A stretch of DNA of 64,000 bases from assembly GCF_004209755.1 (NCBI RefSeq), contig NZ_CP035913.1, forward strand, positions 3,534,001 to 3,598,000, read 5' to 3'. The position numbers were made by a program, and so were the translations under genes. This document shows positions 16,580-26,296 of this stretch, piece by piece. The notes under the pieces were generated by a model, which did no database searches, had not been told where the DNA came from, and saw only the letters and a program-made list of their open reading frames with translations. Origin of the DNA: Pseudoduganella lutea (GTDB taxonomy: Bacteria; Pseudomonadota; Gammaproteobacteria; Burkholderiales; Burkholderiaceae_D). The number at the start of each line of letters is the position of its first letter. Position 1 is the first letter of the stretch.

Positions 16580-18736
16580 TTACTCGGCGCCCATCTCCTT
16601 CAGCAGGTTATCCGCCTTGTCCACATGCTTCATGTTCCACAGCATGTAGCGCAAATCGACCTGGATGTCGCGGGTGTTGGCCTTGTTGAAGTCCCAGTCC
16701 GAAATGATCGAATCGAGCGTGCCGTCGAACGCCAGGCCCACCAGTTCGCCCTTCGCGTTCAGCGCGGCCGAACCCGAGTTGCCGCCGGTGATGTCCAGCG
16801 TGGCCAGGAAGTTCACCGGTACCGATTTCAGCTTCGGATCGACGTACTTGCCGAAGTCCTTGGCCTTGATCGCGTCCAGCTGCGCTTTCGGCGCATCGAA
16901 TTCACCCGTGCCGGTGTGCTTGGCCTGCACGCCCTTGACGGTGGTGAACGCGGTCCAGGTGGTGCCGTCGGCACCATGGGCGCGGCCGGCGATGTTGCCG
17001 TATGTGACGCGCAGCGTGCTGTTCGCGTCCGGGTACACGGCCTGGCCCTTCGACTTCATGTAGGCGATCTTGGCCTTCATGTAGCTGCCGTAGGCCTGCT
17101 GGAGCTTGCCGGCCAGTTCTTCTTCTTCCGCCTCGGCCTTCATGTCGGCTTCGTAGAGGGCGACGGCGGCCTTGACGAAGGCATCGTCGCTGGCCTTGAA
17201 GTCGGCTGGCTTCTTGTCCAGCCAGGCGTCGCGCGCCGCGGCGTCGGTCAGCTTCGTGCCGGCGTACAGCTTGTCCAGTGCCGCGGACAATTCCGCATCG
17301 CTCATGCCGGCGCGAATGCCCAGTGCCGCATTGAACGCCGTTTTCTGCTCGGCGGCTGGTTGCGCCAGGTAGTTCTTCAGGTGGTGCATGGCGATCGCCT
17401 TGTCTACCTTCGGATCGAACGTGCGCACCAGCGATGCCACGCCGGACTTGATGCGCGGCAGGTCGCGCACCTGGTAGCCGGACTTGCGGTCGGCATCCGG
17501 CTTTTGCGTTTCATTCGCCAGGCGGTACAGCATGCGTGCCGTCGTCAGCAGGCGCGGCTGGGCATAGCTGTAGTTGAAATCGCGCTTGGCTTCCGCGTCG
17601 CGCTCGGCGATCAGGTGCTCGACCTTCGTGATGTCGTTGGCGTATTCGGCCTTGCGCTTGGCATCGGCATCGATCCACTTCTTCAGCTGCTCGTGCTCGG
17701 CCGTCTTGCGCTGCAGGAAATCGCTTCCGGCATACGAGTCGATCATGCCCTGGCGGTTCTTGTAGTAGTTGTTGATGCTGGCGACCTGGCCCGCGTATTT
17801 CAGCGTCAGGTCCTTGTTGCCCTTGGTCTCGCGGTCGATAATCGCCAGCGTTTCGCCGGATGCCTTGACGAAGGCCGGGTACGAATGGTCGAACGTGAAC
17901 TGTACTTCGGATGGCAGGCGGTGGCGGTTGGTACGGCCCGGGTAGCCCATGGCCATCACGAAGTCGCCTTCCTTGACGCCTTCCTTGGCCAGCTTCAGGA
18001 CATGGTTCGGCACATACGGCACGTTGTCCTTGCTGTAGTCGGCGGCCTTGCCGTCCTTGCTCACGTAGGCGCGGTAGAAACCATAGTCGCCCGTGTGGCG
18101 CGGCCACATCCAGTTGTCGGTATCGCCGCCGAACTTGCCCACGCCGGCCGGCGGCGCGTGCACCAGGCGCACGTCGCGGATTTCCAGCTGCTTGATCTGG
18201 TAGAACTCCAGGCTGCCGTAGAACGACGGCACGGAGCAGCGGTGGCCGGCATCCTGCTCGCAGGCCGCCACCAGTGCCTTCTGGTTCTTCTCGATCGCAT
18301 CGCTGCGTGCCTTGCCGGACAGCTTGGCCACTTCCGGCGTGACGACCTTGTCGGTCACGTTCAGCACTTCCTTCGTCACGAACACGCGCGTGCCCGGTGC
18401 GGCCGGCAATTCCTCGCCCAGCGAGCGGGCCACGAAGCCGTTGGCCAGCAGGTCGCGTTCCGGCGTGGAAGCCTGCGCCACGCTGTTGTAGATGCAGTGG
18501 TGGTTGGTGACGACGAGGCCCTGTGGCGATACGAACGACGCCGAGCAGCCGCCCAGGCTGACGATGGCGCCGGCCGGGAATTCGGTCAGCCGCGTCAGGC
18601 TGTTCGGATCGAGTTTCAGGCCGGCGGCTTTCAGTTGCTTGGCGATCTGCGGCAGCTGTTGCGGCATCCACATGCCTTCATCGGCATGGGCGGATGTGAT
18701 GCTCATGATGGCGAGCGCGAGAAGTGATTTTTTCAT
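16580..18736 (-). CDS. S46 family dipeptidyl-peptidase
   Basis: A periplasmic serine exopeptidase of 718 residues (DPP7/DPP11 family, usual length about 700-720). The signal peptide is MKKSLLALAIMSITSAHA, and the mature protein begins DEGMWMPQQLP as is typical for S46. Catalytic His lies in VVTNHHCIY and Ser in TGGNSGSAALN; a conserved Asp lies in GGDTDNWMWPRH. The S1-pocket region reads GLAFDGTL, with Gly where the Asp/Glu-specific DPP11 has Arg. This favours the broad-specificity DPP7 type (inference). The start at 18736 is set by the signal peptide; the open frame runs further upstream without one. Monocistronic. Confidence 0.9.
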   Translation of the reverse strand: MKKSLLALAIMSITSAHADEGMWMPQQLPQIAKQLKAAGLKLDPNSLTRLTEFPAGAIVSLGGCSASFVSPQGLVVTNHHCIYNSVAQASTPERDLLANGFVARSLGEELPAAPGTRVFVTKEVLNVTDKVVTPEVAKLSGKARSDAIEKNQKALVAACEQDAGHRCSVPSFYGSLEFYQIKQLEIRDVRLVHAPPAGVGKFGGDTDNWMWPRHTGDYGFYRAYVSKDGKAADYSKDNVPYVPNHVLKLAKEGVKEGDFVMAMGYPGRTNRHRLPSEVQFTFDHSYPAFVKASGETLAIIDRETKGNKDLTLKYAGQVASINNYYKNRQGMIDSYAGSDFLQRKTAEHEQLKKWIDADAKRKAEYANDITKVEHLIAERDAEAKRDFNYSYAQPRLLTTARMLYRLANETQKPDADRKSGYQVRDLPRIKSGVASLVRTFDPKVDKAIAMHHLKNYLAQPAAEQKTAFNAALGIRAGMSDAELSAALDKLYAGTKLTDAAARDAWLDKKPADFKASDDAFVKAAVALYEADMKAEAEEEELAGKLQQAYGSYMKAKIAYMKSKGQAVYPDANSTLRVTYGNIAGRAHGADGTTWTAFTTVKGVQAKHTGTGEFDAPKAQLDAIKAKDFGKYVDPKLKSVPVNFLATLDITGGNSGSAALNAKGELVGLAFDGTLDSIISDWDFNKANTRDIQVDLRYMLWNMKHVDKADNLLKEMGAE

Positions 18737-18887
18737 GCGATGGTATAGGAGTAGTTGTAGGCGTCCCGATCTTTGCCGCGGGTTACGTGGCGCGTGCAAG
18801 TATCCGCATCGCATTGCGATTCGTCAATCAGGAATTTCAATGCCAAAACCGCATGAAATTTGGTTTTGGGGAATGAATCCGGGCATG

Positions 18888-18915
18888 AAAAAAGCCGACC
18901 CTTGGGCCGGCTTTC
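18888..18915 (-). terminator. Terminator of the GlsB/YeaQ gene
   Basis: On the minus strand AAAGCCGGCC and GGTCGGCTTT form a stem with mismatch around a short AAG loop, followed by TTTCATG. It lies about 40 bp past the stop. Confidence 0.7.
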
Positions 18916-18955
18916 ATTGCTATGCCATGTGCTACATGACGTGCCAGATGCGCGG

Positions 18956-19225
18956 TTAGCGTGCTCGGCCGCGGAAGACCAGGTTGACGATGGCCAGCAG
19001 GATCACGGCGCCCAGGAACGAGACCAGCAGCGAAAGTGGGCTGAAGTCGTCGGAATTGATGGTACCAGTGCCGAACAGCGGCGAGAGCAGCCAGCCACCG
19101 AGCAATGCCCCGATGATACCGACCACAACGTTGAGGAACATCCCTTGTTGGGCGTCCGTTTTCATGACGAGGCTGGCGAGCCAGCCAATGATGCCGCCGA
19201 TAACGATCCAGATGATGAAGTTCAT
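18956..19225 (-). CDS. GlsB/YeaQ/YmgE family stress membrane protein
   Basis: An 89-residue inner-membrane protein with three hydrophobic segments (about 3-20, 31-50, 66-84). It has the family pattern IIGGIIGWLASLVMKTD..QG...NVVVGIIGALLGGWL. Members are transglycosylase-associated or general-stress proteins of uncertain biochemical role. GGGGAA lies 6 nt before the ATG. It is divergent from the glycine-rich stress protein at 19445, and the 219-bp gap between them must hold both promoters; I see no unambiguous consensus there. Confidence 0.88.
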   Translation of the reverse strand: MNFIIWIVIGGIIGWLASLVMKTDAQQGMFLNVVVGIIGALLGGWLLSPLFGTGTINSDDFSPLSLLVSFLGAVILLAIVNLVFRGRAR

Positions 19226-19444
19226 GCTCGTTCCCCTATATATCGTTGAGAAAAGAGACCGGGCCGTTTCAGCCCTGCCGTGATCAAAAGTGTAAGAGGG
19301 CGGAAGCTGCGCGGTCCGTGCGCCAGCGTACGTTCCCGCGAGGTCGGTGCGCAAACACCGTCTTGGTGCGGAAACGTACAGAGAGGTGGGAGCGGGGAGC
19401 ATATTGTGGAGCGGTACATCGACTCATATCAAAAGGAGACCCAC

Positions 19445-20578
19445 ATGAGCCAATCGAATCAGAATTCCCGCCTTGTCACCGGCCTGTTCAACGATCGCGA
19501 CAGCGCCGAGCGCGCCTATCAGCATGCGACTTCGCGCGGCTACGGCAAGGATGACATCAATGTGTTGATGTCCGATGAAACCCGCAAACGCTATTTCAGC
19601 GGCGATCAGATTGAAACCGAACTGGGCAGCAAGGCTGCCGAAGGCGCGGGCATCGGTGCCGGCGTGGGCGGCGCAATCGGCGCTGCACTGGCGGCCGTGG
19701 CGGCCGTGGGCACCACGCTCGTGCTGCCGGGCCTGGGCGTCGTCATCGCCGGCCCGCTGGCAGCTGCGCTGGCCGGCGCCGGCGCGGGCGGCCTGACGGG
19801 CGGCCTGCTGGGCGCGCTGATCGGTGCCGGTATCCCGGAAGAGCGCGTGCAGCACTATGAAGAAGGCCTGAAGGGCGGCGGCATCGTGATGGGCGTCAAT
19901 GCACGCTCCGATGAAGATGCGGCGCATATCGAATCGAGCTGGAAAGATAGTGCTGGCCAGCACGTGATCGGCACGGGCTTGGGCGCGGCGGGTGGCGCGG
20001 CGGCAGGTCTGGCAGCCGGTACGCCGGGCGGCCCGATCGGCATGGCGGCTGGAGCTGTTGTCGGCGGCATCGCCGGTGGCCTGGCAGGCAAGGGCGCGGC
20101 CGAAGTGGTGAACCCGAAATCGGGCGACGACCTGAGCGACCACCACCTGGCAACGGGCGTGGGAGCCGGTGGCGGCGCAATGGCCGGCATGGCGCTGGGT
20201 GCTGCTGCCGGTCCGGTCGGCATGGCGGCCGGTGGTGCGATCGGCGCACTGGCTGGCGGCATGACGGGCAAGGGTGTCGGCGGCCTGGTCAACCCGGCCG
20301 AGGAAAAAACCTATTGGGAACAGCAGCACCGCAACGAGTCGTACTACAACCCCGCTTACCAGTACGACGACTACGATCCCGCTTACTCGCTGGGCTACAA
20401 CGGCCGTGCCAACTACCGCGGCGACTGGAACACCAACGAGTCGAGCCTGCAAACCGACTGGGAACGCACGAAGGGCAATTCCCGCCTGTCGTGGAACGAA
20501 GCGAAGAGCGCCACCCGCTCCGCCTGGGACCGTGTCGAGCGTAAGCTGCCGGGCGACTGGGATAAAGACGGCAAATAA
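19445..20578 (+). CDS. Glycine/alanine-rich general-stress-type protein
   Basis: A 377-residue protein. The N-terminal 60 residues (VTGLFNDRDSAERAYQHATS, YGKDDINVLMSDETR) match the general stress protein 17M-like domain. Then come three glycine-zipper-type hydrophobic stretches (about 65-130, 175-225, 240-285) with GxxxG repeats that could insert in or associate with membranes. The C-terminus (290-377) is rich in Tyr, Asp and Asn and ends in W-containing charged repeats. AAGGAG sits 7 nt before the ATG at 19445. The divergent GlsB-type gene supports a stress role. Exact function unknown. Confidence 0.75.
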   Translation: MSQSNQNSRLVTGLFNDRDSAERAYQHATSRGYGKDDINVLMSDETRKRYFSGDQIETELGSKAAEGAGIGAGVGGAIGAALAAVAAVGTTLVLPGLGVVIAGPLAAALAGAGAGGLTGGLLGALIGAGIPEERVQHYEEGLKGGGIVMGVNARSDEDAAHIESSWKDSAGQHVIGTGLGAAGGAAAGLAAGTPGGPIGMAAGAVVGGIAGGLAGKGAAEVVNPKSGDDLSDHHLATGVGAGGGAMAGMALGAAAGPVGMAAGGAIGALAGGMTGKGVGGLVNPAEEKTYWEQQHRNESYYNPAYQYDDYDPAYSLGYNGRANYRGDWNTNESSLQTDWERTKGNSRLSWNEAKSATRSAWDRVERKLPGDWDKDGK

Positions 20579-20614
20579 GTGAAGTAAACAAGATCGCCAT
20601 CGCGCGATCTCGAT

Positions 20615-20640
20615 AAAAAGGCCGGGTTTCCCGGCCTTTT
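20615..20640. terminator. Bidirectional terminator
   Basis: AAGGCCGGG-TTT-CCCGGCCTT, with A-run on the left and T-run on the right, between the stress gene (plus) and the acyltransferase (minus). It abuts the acyltransferase stop. Confidence 0.85.
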
Positions 20641-21695
20641 CATGTGCCCACGCTGGCGGCTGCCACCCTGCGCCGCGCATTCTTCCATCGCAGCATCGGC
20701 TGCTCCACGAGATAGCAGCTCAGCACACTGATGGGCAGCACGATCGCGCATGCAAGGCCCAATTTCAGCCACGGCGACACCGGCGGCAGGTACGCGACCA
20801 GCAGCGTCTGCACCGGCCAGCCGTACAGGTAGACGCCATAGGAAATGTCCGGCAGCTTGTTGAACGATTCCGTCAGCCACATCGGGCGGAACGCAAAATA
20901 GAACAGCAGGTAGCCGCCGAACGTGGCAAGCCCCAGTTCGACGTAACGGCGTGAAAACATCAATGCCAGCACCACCACGGCTGCGACCAGTGCGCCGCGG
21001 CGCGTGAAGCGGTAGCAGTCGCGGTACAGGTAAAAGCAGCCGCCGGCAAAGAACAGTGAACCGAGCCGCACGATGGGGTCGTTCAACAGCAGGCCCAGCG
21101 GCGCCCACGGCAGCGGCAGGCCAAAGGAGGCATACAGGTAGGCGGCGAAACCCGCCACCGTCAGCGCCAGCCACACGCCGCGATGCCGGACGCCCCCGGA
21201 CACGCCTAGCAACAGTACCGCCAGGTAGCAGGCGAATTCCCGCATGATCGTCCACATCGAGCCGTTCACCTGCGGTTCGGGCAGGCCCTCGAACACGGGC
21301 GGCGTGATGGGGCCGTGCAGCACGGCGAGGCACAGGGCCACCGTGGTCGTGGACAGTTCCCTGAAGTAGCGCGTGGCATCCGCACCGAGCGGCGCGACGA
21401 TGTAGACACAGACGAGACTGGCAACGATGAAACCAGGATAGATGCGCAGCACGCGCTTGCGCAGGAATTGCGCCGGCACGGGATCGAGATCCCAGCTTTG
21501 CACGATCAGGTAGCCACTCAGCAGGAAAAAGCCATCCACCGCGAGTTCGCCGAACGACAGCGTGTGGAACAGCTGTGTCAGCAACTCGCGGTGGCGGTCG
21601 CCATCCTGCAGCTCGGGTGCGTGCGACAGCAGCACAAGCAGTGCAAGCAGCAGGCGCAGCAGGTTGAAATTGTTTTGATGCCGGGCCATCCCCAT
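20640..21695 (-). CDS. Acyltransferase family 3 membrane protein
   Basis: A 351-residue integral membrane O-acyltransferase (Acyl_transf_3 / OafA-like). It has about ten TM segments, and the N-terminal NLLRLLLALLVLLSHAPEL contains the family's conserved catalytic His in TM1. FLLSGYLI and RKRVLRIYP (TM2-TM3 junction, Arg-rich) and YGVYLYGWP near the C-terminus also fit. Family members acylate cell-surface sugars or peptidoglycan; the acceptor is not predictable. The ATG at 21695 or two codons later (21689) may be used. Confidence 0.88.
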   Translation of the reverse strand: MGMARHQNNFNLLRLLLALLVLLSHAPELQDGDRHRELLTQLFHTLSFGELAVDGFFLLSGYLIVQSWDLDPVPAQFLRKRVLRIYPGFIVASLVCVYIVAPLGADATRYFRELSTTTVALCLAVLHGPITPPVFEGLPEPQVNGSMWTIMREFACYLAVLLLGVSGGVRHRGVWLALTVAGFAAYLYASFGLPLPWAPLGLLLNDPIVRLGSLFFAGGCFYLYRDCYRFTRRGALVAAVVVLALMFSRRYVELGLATFGGYLLFYFAFRPMWLTESFNKLPDISYGVYLYGWPVQTLLVAYLPPVSPWLKLGLACAIVLPISVLSCYLVEQPMLRWKNARRRVAAASVGT

Positions 21696-21818
21696 GAATC
21701 CCTCGTAAATTTTAGTTATGGAATTTATATGCCATTTTTATAACCAAATGTACGACGGTAGCGGTTGCCAGGCAAGGCTGGGCAGCGGGGATTGCAACAT
21801 GAAACAACAAACAGTGAC

Positions 21819-21888
21819 AAAACCGGTGACAAACACCGGTTTTTTCGTAATACACGTTCCATCGAAATCGGTGTCTGTCACCGGTTTT
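21819..21888. repeat. Palindromic element, GGTGTC type, degenerate
   Basis: A 21-bp inverted repeat with two mismatches (arms 21819-21839 and 21868-21888), each arm itself containing a smaller CCGGTG/CACCGG palindrome. A T-run follows the left sub-hairpin. It resembles the paired elements at 31634, 35698 and 41550. Confidence 0.6.
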
Positions 21889-21959
21889 ACCGATTTTCCG
21901 GCAATTTTTTCCGGCGGCCTGCGCTGATGGCGTTGTAAATGGCCGGGTAAAAGGTCTCT

Positions 21960-22475
21960 CTAGGCAGCGTGGCGCGACGCCGAGGCAATTTCGGCACGGG
22001 CGGCGGCGGCCAGCACCGCGGCATCGGTACCGATCGCCTTCAACGCGCGTGCCGCCGTGCCCTGCGGCCCCGAAGCGACGACCGCCGCCACGTGCGCGCC
22101 CGTCAATGCTTCGCCTGCCTCGCGCGGCCAATCCGCCAGCGCCCGCATCACGGCTTCCATCGAGCCCTTCGACCCGTAGACGCCTTTTTTGGGAGATACC
22201 GGCGCCTCCCCGGCCACAAGGCCGGGATCGGCACCAACCGCCGCGAGCGCGGCGCCATGGGCGGAGGTGATACCGGCCCGCAACCGGGATGGATCGGCCC
22301 CGGCCGTGGCAAAGGCGCGTCGCGCCAGGCCGTCCGGCAGGTCGAGTGCCGCCAGCAGGAAGTGTTCCGGGCCCGGCTCCGTTTCGCCCATCGTGTTCGC
22401 GTGCCGCTCGGCGCCCTCGCAAAGGGCCTTGATGGTGCGCATGTCGGCGATGCGCTGTTTCAGTCGCTGCAGCAT
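21960..22475 (-). CDS. Clp N-terminal domain protein
   Basis: A 171-residue protein containing the Clp_N (ClpA/ClpC adaptor-binding) repeats without any ATPase module. Repeat one is GAERHANTMGETEPGPEHFLLAAL and the second HVAAVVASGPQGTAARALKAIGTD; AHGAALAAVGAD is a linker. Such stand-alone Clp_N proteins are often paired with small HTH proteins, and that is the case here (HTH gene 11 bp upstream, same strand). It may bind substrates or partners of Clp; the function is not established. Start ATG at 22475 has AGGAA 5-6 nt upstream. Confidence 0.75.
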   Translation of the reverse strand: MLQRLKQRIADMRTIKALCEGAERHANTMGETEPGPEHFLLAALDLPDGLARRAFATAGADPSRLRAGITSAHGAALAAVGADPGLVAGEAPVSPKKGVYGSKGSMEAVMRALADWPREAGEALTGAHVAAVVASGPQGTAARALKAIGTDAAVLAAAARAEIASASRHAA

Positions 22476-22486
22476 GATGTTCCTTT

Positions 22487-22696
22487 CTAGGATTGGATCA
22501 ATGGGGCCAGGCGCTTGTGCGCCGCCTGTTTCGACACGCCCAGCGCATCGGCCACCTGGCTCCAGGACCAGCCCTGGGCAATGGCGGCCGCCACGGCCGT
22601 GCGTTCTAACTTGTCTGCGGCCAGGCGCAGTGCAACGACCGCCGCCAGCGCTTCGGCGGGATCGTCGGGACGGGGGAGGGAGTTCATATCGATCAT
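22487..22696 (-). CDS. Small HTH protein, likely autoregulator
   Basis: A 69-residue DNA-binding protein: a helical N-terminus (DPAEALAAVVALRLAADKLE) and a helix-turn-helix with the sequence SWSQVADALGVSKQAAHKRL. It is first in an operon with the Clp_N gene (11 bp gap). The annotated ATG at 22696 lies at the predicted transcription start of the promoter at 22703-22731, so translation is either leaderless from 22696 or starts at the ATG at 22687. The promoter spacer contains a perfect 8-bp inverted repeat, a natural operator for this protein (inference). Confidence 0.78.
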   Translation of the reverse strand: MIDMNSLPRPDDPAEALAAVVALRLAADKLERTAVAAAIAQGWSWSQVADALGVSKQAAHKRLAPLIQS

Positions 22697-22702
22697 GCGT
22701 CA

Positions 22703-22732
22703 ATATTAGTTGACGACGTCGATATCGTCAAC
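22703..22732 (-). promoter_or_regulatory. Promoter with embedded operator, HTH-Clp_N operon
   Basis: On the minus strand TTGACG (22726-22731), a 17-bp spacer and TAATAT (22703-22708) form a near-consensus sigma70 promoter. GTTGACGA and TCGTCAAC (22709-22732) form a perfect inverted repeat that fills the spacer and overlaps the -35. Binding there would block RNA polymerase. Confidence 0.75.
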
Positions 22733-22762
22733 AAAAGATGACGACAGGCGTGATGTTTCCAA

Positions 22763-22824
22763 AAACCGGGGTCTGACCCCGATTTTAGGAAATATTTCCT
22801 CGATTCGGGGTCAGACCCCGGTTT
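22763..22824. repeat. Palindromic element, GGGGTCNGACCCC type
   Basis: A perfect 20-bp inverted repeat (22763-22782 and 22805-22824), each arm holding GGGGTCTGACCCC or GGGGTCAGACCCC. The centre is AGGAAATATTTCCT, itself a palindrome. The element at 35590 has the same architecture, including a GGAAATTTC core. Confidence 0.85.
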
Positions 22825-22832
22825 CAGGCAAC

Positions 22833-22857
22833 AAAAAGCCCCGCGCGCGGCGGGGCT
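22833..22857 (-). terminator. Terminator of the cytochrome b561-YceI operon
   Basis: AGCCCCG, 7-nt loop, CGGGGCT, with a TTTTTGT run on the minus strand, about 20 bp after the first YceI gene's stop. Confidence 0.8.
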
Positions 22858-22878
22858 GGTGAGGGGAGGTGCAGGGGA

Positions 22879-23439
22879 TTACTCGGCCGCGATCGCCTCG
22901 ACCTGGATCGCCAGCTTCACTTCGGGGGCAAAGTTCGGGATGCCGAAGTTGATGCCGAAGTCGGTGCGCTTGAACTCGGCGGTGGCGTTGGCGCCGCACA
23001 CTTCGCGCTTCAGCCGCGCATCCTGCACGCACTTGAAGCGGTCCACCTTCAGTTCCACCGGTTTCGTCACGCCGTTCAGCGTCAGTTCACCGTCCACGCT
23101 GGCCAGCTGGTCGCCGTTGAACTTGAACGACTTGCCCTTGTACGTGGCGGTCGGGAATTTTTCGACGTTGAAGATGTCTGGCGCCTTCGCGTGCGTATTC
23201 ATCTTCTCGTGGCCGAAGTCGATCGACGTCGTGTCGATCGTGATGTCCATGCTGCCGGTCTTGGCGGCGCGGTCCATCGTGATCGTGCCTTTCGTGTTGT
23301 TGAACTTGCCGCGCCACAGCGACAGGCCCTTGTGGTCGGCCTCGAAGCTCGGATAGGTGTGGCTCGGGTCGATGTTGTAGGTGGCGGCGTTGGCCAGGCC
23401 AGCCATGGCGAGCAGTGCAGCGAACAGCGTGGATTTCAT
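22879..23439 (-). CDS. YceI family periplasmic protein (second YceI)
   Basis: A 186-residue exported lipocalin-like YceI protein that binds isoprenoid or similar lipids in family members. Signal peptide about 1-18 (LLAMAGLANA), then YNIDPSHTYPSFEADHKGLS, typical YceI. The following FNNTKGTITMD, TSIDFGHEKMNTHAKAPDIFNVEKFP and DFGINFG motifs also match. It is third in an operon after cytochrome b561 and another YceI (34 bp gap). Two Cys (CVQDARLKREVC) may form a disulfide. Confidence 0.9.
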   Translation of the reverse strand: MKSTLFAALLAMAGLANAATYNIDPSHTYPSFEADHKGLSLWRGKFNNTKGTITMDRAAKTGSMDITIDTTSIDFGHEKMNTHAKAPDIFNVEKFPTATYKGKSFKFNGDQLASVDGELTLNGVTKPVELKVDRFKCVQDARLKREVCGANATAEFKRTDFGINFGIPNFAPEVKLAIQVEAIAAE

Positions 23440-23473
23440 GCGGTCTCCGTCAGGTGGAAAAATGCGGCAAAGG

Positions 23474-24028
23474 TCATTGGGATACGACGTGGAACTTGAT
23501 CGTCACTTCATCGGCCACCATGCTCGTGTCCTTCCACTCGCCTTCGCCGATGTTGTAGGCGAGGCGCTTGATCGGCACCGCGCCGTCGAACACCTGCTTG
23601 CCGCCTTCCGTCTTCACGGTGACGGGGAAGGTGACGTCGGTGGCCTTGCCCTTGATGGTCAGCTTGCCGGTGACATTGAGCTTGCCGGCGCCGGCGCTCT
23701 TGATGGCGGTGGAGACAAAGGTGGCTTTCGGGAACTGGGCGGAATTGAACCATTCCTTCTTGGCCACTTCCTTGTTGTATTCCGGGTCGCCCATGTCCAG
23801 GCTGGCCGTTTCCACTTCCACCGTGGCTTTCGAGGCATCGGGCTTCGCGGCGTCGTAGTCGATCACCACGCTGTGCTTCTTGAACTTCGATTCGACCGGC
23901 ACGTTCATTTGCTTGAACGTGGCCGATACGGAAGTCTTGGCGGGATCGGTCTTCAGCACGGCAGCGCCAGCCGTCAGCGACAGGCCGACGAGGGATGCAA
24001 TCAGAAGGTGTTTCATATTTGTTTTCAT
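23474..24028 (-). CDS. YceI family periplasmic protein (first YceI)
   Basis: A 184-residue YceI family protein with a signal peptide (HLLIASLVGLSLTAGA). It keeps the YceI pattern of alternating strands: KTSVSATFKQMNVPVESKF, VEVETASLDMGDPEYNKEV, FNSAQFPKATFVSTAIKS. It is divergent in sequence from the YceI at 22879. The start is 24028 (GAG-type Shine-Dalgarno) or the second Met at 24016. It sits 20 bp after the cytochrome b561 stop, the arrangement known from yceJ-yceI pairs, so it probably carries a lipid or quinone-like ligand linked to that cytochrome (inference). Confidence 0.88.
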   Translation of the reverse strand: MKTNMKHLLIASLVGLSLTAGAAVLKTDPAKTSVSATFKQMNVPVESKFKKHSVVIDYDAAKPDASKATVEVETASLDMGDPEYNKEVAKKEWFNSAQFPKATFVSTAIKSAGAGKLNVTGKLTIKGKATDVTFPVTVKTEGGKQVFDGAVPIKRLAYNIGEGEWKDTSMVADEVTIKFHVVSQ

Positions 24029-24048
24029 GGACGAGGTCTCTCGGTCAG

Positions 24049-24582
24049 TTAGGGAAGCATGCGTTTCAGGATATCGTCCCGATCGACGAAATGGTGTTTC
24101 AGTGCGGCGGCCACGTGCATGACCACGAGGGCGGCGAGCGCCATGGTCAGCCAGTAGTGCACGGGCTTCAGCGTGGCTTTCAGCGCCGTGTCGGCCTCGA
24201 ACGCGGCGGGAATCTGCCACAGCCCCAGGTAGACGACAGGCACGCCGGCCGCAGTCGTGTACAGGTAGCCGGACAGCGGCACGGCGAACATCAGGATGTA
24301 CAGCAGCACGTGCGTCACGTCCGCGGCCCTGGACTGCCATGGCGCGATGCCGGCGACGGGGGCGGGCGGCCGGTTCCGGTGGCGCCACAGCAGGCGCAGC
24401 GCGGCCAGCGCCAGCACGGTCACGCCCAGCCACTTGTGCCATGAAAAGTACTTCAGCTTGGTCGGCGTAAAGCCGGGAATATCGACCATCACCAGGCCCA
24501 TCGTGAAGGCCGCGATGATCAGCAGCGCGATCAGCCAGTGCAGCACCATCGCGGTTCTTGTGTAGCGTTCCATCCTGGGCAC
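24049..24582 (-). CDS. Cytochrome b561 (YceJ/CybB type)
   Basis: A 177-residue inner-membrane b-type dihaem cytochrome with four TM helices (about 12-32, 47-64, 88-108, 142-162). Histidines that could bind haem are visible in VLHWLIALLI, FSWHKWLGVTV, KPVHYWLTMA and VMHVAAALKHH. The family moves electrons between quinol and periplasmic acceptors such as superoxide. First gene of an operon with two YceI genes. The start is MPRMERY (24582) or the ATG at 24573. Confidence 0.88.
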   Translation of the reverse strand: MPRMERYTRTAMVLHWLIALLIIAAFTMGLVMVDIPGFTPTKLKYFSWHKWLGVTVLALAALRLLWRHRNRPPAPVAGIAPWQSRAADVTHVLLYILMFAVPLSGYLYTTAAGVPVVYLGLWQIPAAFEADTALKATLKPVHYWLTMALAALVVMHVAAALKHHFVDRDDILKRMLP

Positions 24583-24661
24583 CCCTGTTATTTAGTACGT
24601 ATTAGGACTAACAACTCGTCACTGTAGCAAAGAAACGAAGACGCCGCTGGCAGATGCAAGA

Positions 24662-24698
24662 ACGGCAGCCCTTACCCTACAGGATAAGGAGCTGCCGT
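24662..24698. other. Hairpin downstream of purB
   Basis: ACGGCAGC and GCTGCCGT pair, with an inner CTTA/TAAG pairing around a short loop. No long T-run follows on either strand. It lies 35 bp beyond the purB stop and may act as a weak terminator or 3' stabiliser. Confidence 0.45.
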
Positions 24699-24732
24699 CA
24701 TAGAGGCCGATGATGAGAGGATACTTAAAAGC

Positions 24733-26262
<1,530 letters not shown>

Positions 26263-26296
26263 CTATACTGGGCCACACTCCCACCCGGTGCCTGCC

